Below, piece after piece: positions 8,757-14,090 of a stretch of DNA of 25,660 nt; positions within the stretch are counted from its first letter, which is position 1, and every line of letters begins with the position of its first letter. The DNA comes from a virus: the IMG/VR virus record IMGVR_UViG_3300027793_000264, positions 1 to 25,660 of that record; one strand, given 5' to 3'. The notes under the pieces were generated by a model. It saw only the letters and a list, made by a program, of their open reading frames with translations, ran no database searches and had not been told where the DNA came from. Position numbers and translations under genes: made by a program.

Positions 8757-9437
8757 TCAGGCGTAGGTGAAGCCGCCGATGTTCTGGTTGTAGTTGGCGC
8801 GCTGCTCTTCCGTGGCGTCTTCCTGCTCCTTCTTGGCGTACATCGCGCCGCCGAGCTGCAGGCCGCCAGAGACCGCTGCGGCCTTGCCGTAGGGGCCGAG
8901 ACCGTTCCACATGCCGCTGATGATGCCGGAGCCGCCGGCGCCGGCCGCCCCAGGAATCGCGGTTTGCGCCGCGGCCTGCGTTGCGGACAGTCCTTTTGCG
9001 CCAAAGCCGGCAGTTTGCTCAGCCAGCAAGGCTGCCTGCGATCCTGCCCCAGTTGCGGCGCCGCTCCCCAGCGTGCCGGCGTAAGCCCCTGGCGTTATAG
9101 CCGCGGCGTTGGCTGCCTGGGCCCCGGCCGCGCTGGCGCCAGAGAAGCCAGAGCTGAGAGAGCCCGTGACGGACCCGCCGCCTCCAGTCAGCGCTGTCCA
9201 GGCGCCGCTTATCCCCGATGCCGCACTGGATAACCCTGCACTAGCGCCTGTCAGGAAACTGCCTCCTGCGGTTGCACTGCTGAGTCCGCCCATCAGCGCA
9301 GCACCACCAAAGTAGACCAGTGCAGCACCCACCAAGATCTTGCCCAGCTTGGACTTGGCGACCTTCTTGACGACGTTGCCAACGCCCTTGACGACCTTAC
9401 CGATCGCGCGGCCTACGCCCTTGACGACTTTTGACAC
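8757..9437 (-). CDS. Cationic, Gly/Ala-rich internal virion protein (T7 gp14-like position), 226 aa
   Basis: The start is GTG at 9437 with a strong AAAGGAG eight bases upstream; that Shine-Dalgarno overlaps the TAA of the GNAT gene. Residues 1-33 form a Lys/Val/Gly amphipathic segment with repeated KVVKGVG, then a hydrophobic stretch (ILVGAALVYFGGAALMG, about residues 34-50). The long Gly/Ala/Ser-rich middle is followed by a short charged C-terminus (KKEQEDATEEQRANYNQ). This composition is typical of phage ejection proteins that insert into the host envelope. Position after a GNAT-like gene and before two further virion-type genes matches T7 gp14. The virion and membrane role is inferred; the coding call is firm. 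Confidence 0.75.
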   Translation of the reverse strand: MSKVVKGVGRAIGKVVKGVGNVVKKVAKSKLGKILVGAALVYFGGAALMGGLSSATAGGSFLTGASAGLSSAASGISGAWTALTGGGGSVTGSLSSGFSGASAAGAQAANAAAITPGAYAGTLGSGAATGAGSQAALLAEQTAGFGAKGLSATQAAAQTAIPGAAGAGGSGIISGMWNGLGPYGKAAAVSGGLQLGGAMYAKKEQEDATEEQRANYNQNIGGFTYA

Positions 9438-9448
9438 TTGGAGCTCCT

Positions 9449-9895
9449 TTACGTTCTTACGTAGCTCATGTTGATGCTCTTGCGCTCAAACCCGAGGCGG
9501 CGCAGGAACCTGATCAGCCGGATGTCGGTGCTGGGTTCCAGCTCCAGCACCGCTACCTTGATGCCCGAGCGGGACTTCACCCACCGAGCGAACTCGCGCA
9601 GCAACGCTGCGCCCGCGCCGGGCACCCGCGCGTAGTACAGCATCACGCTGCACTGCAGGCCCCGATACCAAAACGACTGCTGCGCGCACGCAGCCACCGC
9701 ACCCACCACGTTGCCAGACCCGTCCTCTGCGACCCAGAGGAAGTGCGCCGGGTTGAGCAGCGTCTTGCCTGTCTCCAGCATGCCGTCGCGGTCGACCTTG
9801 ACCGGCAACGGATCGCGAGACACCGACTCGCAGGCGAGGTCCACGATCGCCGGCAAGTCGCCGATCTTGGCTTTGCGGCAGACGATCTTGGTCAT
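9449..9895 (-). CDS. GNAT-fold acetyltransferase-like protein in the virion block, 148 aa
   Basis: The ATG at 9895 overlaps the TGA of the 887-aa gene (ATGA). The sequence follows the GNAT layout: beta1/alpha1 (IVCRKAKIGDLPAIVDLA), a central strand pair (FLWVAEDGSGNVVGAVAA), and an acetyl-CoA loop R-x-x-G-x-G (RVPGAGAALLREFARW) starting near residue 92. It ends in a C-terminal strand-helix block (DIRLIRFLRRLGFERKS). The length is usual for a single GNAT domain. T7 gp13 (Pfam Phage_T7_Gp13/DUF2833), to my recollection, belongs to the acetyltransferase-like clan and is also encoded just before gp14-15-16, so this may be its counterpart rather than a host-type metabolic enzyme. Whether it is active, and on what substrate, cannot be read from sequence. 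Confidence 0.8.
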   Translation of the reverse strand: MTKIVCRKAKIGDLPAIVDLACESVSRDPLPVKVDRDGMLETGKTLLNPAHFLWVAEDGSGNVVGAVAACAQQSFWYRGLQCSVMLYYARVPGAGAALLREFARWVKSRSGIKVAVLELEPSTDIRLIRFLRRLGFERKSINMSYVRT

Positions 9896-12555
9896 GGGCC
9901 GCTTGATTCAACGTACGGATTGACGCCGTACATCGGGTCAAACGGGCTTCGACCCCACTGGTCTTGCACGGAAGCTCTTGCGTCCCCAATGACGCCGCCA
10001 CCACCCGTCGCCGGCGCTGGTGCAGGCGCTGGTGCAGGCGCAGGCGCAGGAGCTGGAGCGGGCGCGGCTGCATTACCACCCGGCGCGATCGGCGTGGACG
10101 TGCCGCCTGGTCCAGTAATTCCGGGCAGCGTCGTGTTGTAGAACGACGCGCCCCACTGCAGCGTGGCGTTGGCGTTGGCAATGACGTTGTCGATTGCCTG
10201 CTGCTTCGGGCTCTTCCCGGTACTGGAGTTCACCTCTGAGCTCAAGTTCGGATCAGCCAGGAGGGCGTTGATCGCAGAGCTGGTGTTGGCCGTGATGTTG
10301 GCCGCGAAAGTGCCCGAGACGCTGGACTGCGACAGCGTGTTCTGCAACCTGATCATGGCCTCTTGCTGCGTGCGGTCGAGCTGCGCTTGAGTGGCCTGGA
10401 AGCTCTGCTGCGCCTGCTGCAGGGTCTGCTGCTGCGTGCGATCCAGCCCGGCCTGCTCGCGTTGGAACGCTTGCTGATTAGTCTGCAGGTTGGACTGCTG
10501 CGTTCGATCCAGTCCAGACTCTGCGCGCTGGAACTCCTGACGCGCGGTCTCCAGAGCCTTCTGAGCCGTGATGTTCTTGTCGGCCAGCATGATCTGCTGA
10601 GCGCGATCAAGCTCTGCCTGGGAGCCTTGGAACGTCTGCTGCGCCTGCTGCAGCGCCGTCTGCTGAGTGCGATCCAGCGCAGACTCTCCGCGCTGGAACT
10701 CCTGACGCGCTTGCTCCAGGGCCTGCTGAGCCGTGATGTTCTTGTCGGCCAGCATGATCTGCTGAGCGCGATCAAGCTCTGCCTGAGAGCCTTGGAACGT
10801 CTGCTGCGCCTGCTGCAGCGCCGTCTGCTGAGTGCGATCCAGCGCAGACTCTCCGCTCTGGAACTCCTGACGCGCCTTCTCCAGGGCCTGCTGAGCCGTG
10901 ATGTTCTTGTCGGCCAGCATGATCTGCTGAGCGCGATCAAGCTCTGCCTGAGAGCCTTGGAACGTCTGCTGCGCCTGCTGCAGCGCGGTCTGCTGAGTGC
11001 GATCCAGCGCAGACTCTCCGCGCTGGAACTCTTGACGCGCGGTCTCCAGAGCCTTCTGGGCTGTGATGTTCTTGTCGGCCAGCATGATCTGCTGAGCGCG
11101 ATCAAGCTCTGCCTGAGAGCCCTGGAACGTCTGCTGTGCCTGCTGCAGCGCCGTCTGCTGAGTGCGATCCAGCGCAGACTCTCCGCGCTGGAATTCCTGT
11201 CGCGCTTGCTCCAGAGCCTTCTGAGCCGTGATGTTCTTGTCGGCCAGCATGATCTGCTGAGCGCGATCAAGCTCTGCCTGAGAGCCTTGGAACGTCTGCT
11301 GTGCCTGCTGCAGCGCCGTCTGCTGGGTGCGATCCAGTTGGGACTCTCCCTTCTGGAACTCCTGACGCGCCTTCTCCAGGGCCTGCTGAGCCGTGATGTT
11401 CTTGTCGGCCAGCATGATCTGCTGAGCGCGCTCAAGCTCTGCCTGAGAGCCTTGGAACGTCTGCTGTGCCGTCTGCAGCGCCGTCTGCTGAGCGCGGTCA
11501 AGCTCTGCCTGAGAGCCTTGGAACGTCTGCTGTGCCGTCTGCAGCGCCGTCTGCTGAGTGCGATCCAGCTCTGCCTGCGTGCCTTGGAACTCCTGACGCG
11601 CCCTCTCCAGAGCCTGTTGAGCCGTGATGTTCTTGTCGGCCAGCATGAGCTGTTGAGCGCGATCAAGCTCACCCTGAGAGGCTTGGAACGTCTGTTGTGC
11701 CTGTTGCAGCGCCGTCTGCTGAGTGCGATCCAGCGCAGACTCTCCGCGCTGAAACTCTTGACGCGCTTGCTCCAGGGCCCTCTGAGCTGTGATGTTCTTG
11801 TCGGCCAGCATGATCTGCTGAGCGCGCTCAAGCTCTGCCTGAGAACCTTGGAACGTCTGCTGTGCCTGCTGCAGCTGGAACTGCTGCTGGCGGTCCAGAT
11901 TGTTCTGAGTTGATTGGAACGCCTGCTGCTTCTCCTGCAGCGAGGTTTGCTGCGATCGGTCAAGAGCAGCCTGCGCAGCGCTGAAGTTCTGCCGCGCCGT
12001 TTCCAGGGCCTGCGTCGCCTCAATCGACTTGTCAGCCAAAGACGTCTGCAGTGCTCGGTCCAGCGCGGTTTGCGCAGCCGTGAAGTTCTGCGTCGCCCTC
12101 GTCTGCTCAGCCGTGAACGCCTGGCCGGCGGTGCGCTCTGAAGTCTGGAACTTGCGCTGAGCCTCGTTCTCACCACGGGTGAACTTCTGCTCGCCCAGCT
12201 GCAGGCCGAACTTGTTCTTCTCGCTCGCGCTGAACATCCCGGCTTCGTTGAAAGCCTTCTGGTTGGACAGCGCTTGGTTTGCGTAGGTCTGCGCGTCCTG
12301 CTGGGCCAGCGGCGTGACGCGGTCGATCATCGCGGCTACGCCAGCGCCCTGAGCCATGGAGCTGTTGACCAGTCCGCGCTGGTTCATGCCCTGCATGGCC
12401 TGCGTGCGGGCACGCTGCAGCAGTGGACTGTCCTTGGCCAGCAGGCCCTCTACCTGGCCCGCAGCGGTCTCGGTTCCGCGGTCAACGCTGCGCTCACGAG
12501 CGGCGAACGTGTTCGCGTTTCCGGTGTTGATGTCGAACGGGTTGGTTTCTGCCAT
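9892..12555 (-). CDS. Hendecad-repeat helical rod protein, probable virion/ejection protein, 887 aa
   Basis: The ATG at 12555 is preceded by GAGG seven bases upstream. Residues 1-126 form a non-repetitive head (NPFDINTGNANTF, LLAKDSPLLQRAR, QGMNQRGLVNSSMAQGAG), which I recall from other podophage virion proteins. Residues 127-731 are 55 consecutive 11-residue units with no insertion or deletion; within them, residues 226-687 form eight 55-residue repeats plus one 22-residue part-repeat. Hydrophobic residues alternate L3/A6/F10 with L6/A9 in successive units, giving an amphipathic hendecad helix, Gln-rich and poor in Cys/Trp/Pro. Residues 732-825 are a globular-looking tail, followed by an (Ala-Pro)n linker and a short terminus (WGRSPFDPMYGVNPY). 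It sits between lysis and ejection genes. An elongated virion or ejection role is inferred; an appendage is the alternative. Confidence 0.8.
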   Translation of the reverse strand: MAETNPFDINTGNANTFAARERSVDRGTETAAGQVEGLLAKDSPLLQRARTQAMQGMNQRGLVNSSMAQGAGVAAMIDRVTPLAQQDAQTYANQALSNQKAFNEAGMFSASEKNKFGLQLGEQKFTRGENEAQRKFQTSERTAGQAFTAEQTRATQNFTAAQTALDRALQTSLADKSIEATQALETARQNFSAAQAALDRSQQTSLQEKQQAFQSTQNNLDRQQQFQLQQAQQTFQGSQAELERAQQIMLADKNITAQRALEQARQEFQRGESALDRTQQTALQQAQQTFQASQGELDRAQQLMLADKNITAQQALERARQEFQGTQAELDRTQQTALQTAQQTFQGSQAELDRAQQTALQTAQQTFQGSQAELERAQQIMLADKNITAQQALEKARQEFQKGESQLDRTQQTALQQAQQTFQGSQAELDRAQQIMLADKNITAQKALEQARQEFQRGESALDRTQQTALQQAQQTFQGSQAELDRAQQIMLADKNITAQKALETARQEFQRGESALDRTQQTALQQAQQTFQGSQAELDRAQQIMLADKNITAQQALEKARQEFQSGESALDRTQQTALQQAQQTFQGSQAELDRAQQIMLADKNITAQQALEQARQEFQRGESALDRTQQTALQQAQQTFQGSQAELDRAQQIMLADKNITAQKALETARQEFQRAESGLDRTQQSNLQTNQQAFQREQAGLDRTQQQTLQQAQQSFQATQAQLDRTQQEAMIRLQNTLSQSSVSGTFAANITANTSSAINALLADPNLSSEVNSSTGKSPKQQAIDNVIANANATLQWGASFYNTTLPGITGPGGTSTPIAPGGNAAAPAPAPAPAPAPAPAPAPATGGGGVIGDARASVQDQWGRSPFDPMYGVNPYVESSGP
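10009..10071 (-). repeat. (Ala-Pro)n simple repeat inside the hendecad protein
   Basis: About ten consecutive Ala-Pro dipeptides (residues about 829-849) are encoded by GCx-CCx codons; on the plus strand this shows as repeated ggcgct/ggtgca/ggcgca. Such linkers are stiff and extended. It separates the globular tail from the last 38 residues and is a likely site of length variation between strains. Confidence 0.85.
10495..11880 (-). repeat. Nested 165-bp tandem repeats (8 copies plus 66 bp), each five 33-bp sub-units
   Basis: The plus-strand anchor gatgttcttgtcggccagca (11626: last bases differ downstream only) begins at 10570, 10735, 10900, 11065, 11230, 11395, 11626 and 11791, with slight variation in some copies. 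Spacing is exactly 165 bases, except one interval of 231 (165+66) where a 22-residue pair is inserted. Every copy keeps the frame. Several neighbouring copies look nearly identical over their whole length, so recent expansion or gene conversion is likely and assembly collapse is a risk. Confidence 0.95.
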
Positions 12556-12566
12556 GTTCAGGCCTC

Positions 12567-12599
12567 AAAAGCTAGAAAGGGCCGCCCGATGGGCAGCCC
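12567..12599 (-). terminator. Intrinsic terminator after the endolysin gene
   Basis: The minus strand reads GGGCTGCCC-ATC-GGGCGGCCC, a nine-pair stem with one G-U pair (arms 12591-12599 and 12579-12587), then TTTCTAGCTTTT. It lies between the endolysin stop (12624) and the ATG of the hendecad protein (12555). The T-tract is interrupted, so partial read-through into the ejection block is likely. Confidence 0.75.
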
Positions 12600-12623
12600 T
12601 TCCCGGAGAAAATTGTAGGGGCG

Positions 12624-13100
12624 TCAGGGCAGCAGCGCTACCTCTGCCGCACGTCTTTTCACAAGTCCTGGTAAAACTCGGCCGCCGCCGCGCGTCCAGC
12701 GCATCAGCTCGGCCTTGGCTCCTGCCTCGTCGTCAGCATTGATGCGCTTGCGCAACGTGCTGCCTTGCAAAGCGCCGACGCCGCAGTTGAAGGCGAAATC
12801 CAGAATGGCGCCCGTGGCCTGTTCGCCCCAATCTTTGAGCCCCGGGCACAAACGCCGCACTCTGGGCAGGCAGTGGTTTAGCTCCCACTCCAATAGCGCC
12901 ATCGCTCTCTCGCGAGTGATCGCAGGATCAGCCAACGATACGCGCGTACCGTCCTCGTAGAAAGTCGAGCCGACGCCGATGGTCGGCACGTTGGCCGGGC
13001 ACAGATACGGCTTGAGGTACATGCCCTCGAACACGAGACATAGGTCCCGTGCAACCGCGACAGCCTTACCTTCCACGCTTGCCAAGGCTGCGGTCCGCAA
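12624..13100 (-). CDS. Endolysin, GH24 (T4-type) lysozyme
   Basis: The protein hydrolyses the glycan backbone of peptidoglycan for host lysis. The catalytic region reads FEGMYLKPYLCPANVPTIG: Glu, then Cys nine residues on, then Thr fifteen residues on, matching T4 lysozyme E11/D20/T26 with Cys in the Asp position. Downstream blocks QATGAILDFAFNCGVGAL, STLRKRIN and MRWTRGGGRVLPGLVKRRAAE are typical of the family. The start is uncertain: TTG at 13100 (158 aa) or GTG at 13076 (150 aa), neither with a strong Shine-Dalgarno, both overlapping the end of the holin gene. No signal peptide or SAR segment is visible, so export should depend on the adjacent holin. Family assignment is firm; the start is not. 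Confidence 0.9.
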   Translation of the reverse strand: MRTAALASVEGKAVAVARDLCLVFEGMYLKPYLCPANVPTIGVGSTFYEDGTRVSLADPAITRERAMALLEWELNHCLPRVRRLCPGLKDWGEQATGAILDFAFNCGVGALQGSTLRKRINADDEAGAKAELMRWTRGGGRVLPGLVKRRAAEVALLP

Positions 13101-13533
13101 AGAAAAAACCCAACACCGTCCCCGCCAGAGTGATGTCCCACTCCTGCATGATCCAGTTCTGGCTGTTGAGCTTAAGCACCCACAACGTCAGCGCAATGGT
13201 GGCAGCCGACGGGCGGATGATTCCGTTCCAGATGTCCACGAAGGCCCAGCCTGAGGGCTTGAAAGCGTTCTCCATGGCTTTGACAAAGGCGTCGGCTTCG
13301 GCTGTGGCCACATCCGCCTCTGCTTGCGCCGCCACCGTCTTGATGCCAAGCTCGCTTTGCAGGCGCAGCATTTCCTGCGTGCGCTGGTGCTGCGCTGCGT
13401 CCAGGTCGGACTGCAGCCGCAAGCGCTCAATCTCGAAAGCGTGATCCTGCCGCTTGTTGTACCAAGCCGAAACCTCGCCCCAGATCATGCGGAAAACCGA
13501 GCCGCCGAGAAAAGAGAAGAGTGCTTCCAACAT
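13066..13533 (-). CDS. Holin, 3TM type, with coiled coil
   Basis: The start chosen is ATG at 13533, seven bases after AAAGG; a GTG one codon earlier is also possible. The N-terminus (LEALFSFLGGSVFRMIWGEVSAWY) is amphipathic to hydrophobic. It is followed by a charged coiled coil at about residues 28-85 (FEIERLRLQSDLDAAQHQR) and then two hydrophobic segments, RPSAATIALTLWVLKL and DITLAGTVLGFFFADRSLG. This arrangement matches phage holins of the GTA-holin-3TM type. It overlaps the endolysin gene by up to 35 bases, giving a compact lysis pair. Its Shine-Dalgarno overlaps the stop of the fibre-associated gene (TGAAAGG), suggesting coupled translation. No spanin (Rz) gene is seen next to it. Confidence 0.75.
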   Translation of the reverse strand: MLEALFSFLGGSVFRMIWGEVSAWYNKRQDHAFEIERLRLQSDLDAAQHQRTQEMLRLQSELGIKTVAAQAEADVATAEADAFVKAMENAFKPSGWAFVDIWNGIIRPSAATIALTLWVLKLNSQNWIMQEWDITLAGTVLGFFFADRSLGKRGR

Positions 13534-13544
13534 CACAACACCTT

Positions 13545-14090
13545 TCAGGTCGGCCAGGCGAGCGCTGGCAATTCTGGCTCAACATCCGCGAAGCTGGAAG
13601 GCATCGGCCGCGTGCCGGCGTTCACTTCGTCAAGCATGTCGTACAGCTTGGCCCAGGTCTCGGCCCGGGCGTCGCGGCAGTAGGTGCCCTCGACGCTGAA
13701 CTTGGGCACCGAGCAGCCGGCGTAGTCGCTGGCGCTCTTGATGTCGTCGTAGCTGCGCGTGCGCGCGAAGGCGTCCAAGCGGGCCTGGGTGGCGGCCACG
13801 ATGTCGGCCAGCAGCGCCTGCTCTTGCTGCGTCACCTCGGCGGGTGTCGCTGCGCGCACCGCCCAGGCCTGCATCCACGCCCCAGACACCAGCTCCGGCG
13901 TGGTCTCCTCGACCACCTGGCCCACCGAGGCCGCAGGCGGGCTGGCCGGGGTGACGGCGTAGATGCCCACCTCGTTGAGCTGCGCCGTGGTCGGCGACAT
14001 CGGCAGCGCCACATGCGGGTTGTCGGCCTGGAACTGGCCGATGGAGTACGGGTACGTTACAACGGCCCCGGCTTGAATGAGTGCGTACAT
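13545..14090 (-). CDS. Tail-fibre-associated protein, 181 aa
   Basis: The ATG overlaps the stop of the preceding fibre gene by one base (TGATG). The N-terminal half (MYALIQAGAVVTYPYSIGQF, PHVALPMSPTTAQLNEVGIY) looks like a small beta domain of tail-fibre-linked proteins. The C-terminal half (ARLDAFARTRSYDDIKSASD, then AETWAKLYDMLDEVNAGTRP) resembles the DUF4376-like helical module common in fibre assembly or fibre-tip proteins. Its place directly after two fibre genes supports a fibre chaperone or attached subunit. The exact role is inference. Confidence 0.7.
   Translation of the reverse strand: MYALIQAGAVVTYPYSIGQFQADNPHVALPMSPTTAQLNEVGIYAVTPASPPAASVGQVVEETTPELVSGAWMQAWAVRAATPAEVTQQEQALLADIVAATQARLDAFARTRSYDDIKSASDYAGCSVPKFSVEGTYCRDARAETWAKLYDMLDEVNAGTRPMPSSFADVEPELPALAWPT

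Noticed and set aside
10495-11880. CRISPR array
   Set aside because: Repeats are contiguous, in frame and without unique spacers; they encode a periodic protein.
10363-11913. Long plus-strand open frame (516 codons), Leu-rich and resembling a leucine-rich repeat protein, opposite the hendecad gene
   Set aside because: It is the exact antisense of a stop-free tandem repeat, so one open copy makes all copies open. It has no Shine-Dalgarno and every other gene is on the minus strand.
10353-12176. Second minus-strand frame of 607 codons, Arg/Ser-rich, over the same repeat
   Set aside because: It is a shifted reading of the same repeats with shadow composition. The Gln-rich frame has a good start, conserved ends and exact 11-residue phasing.
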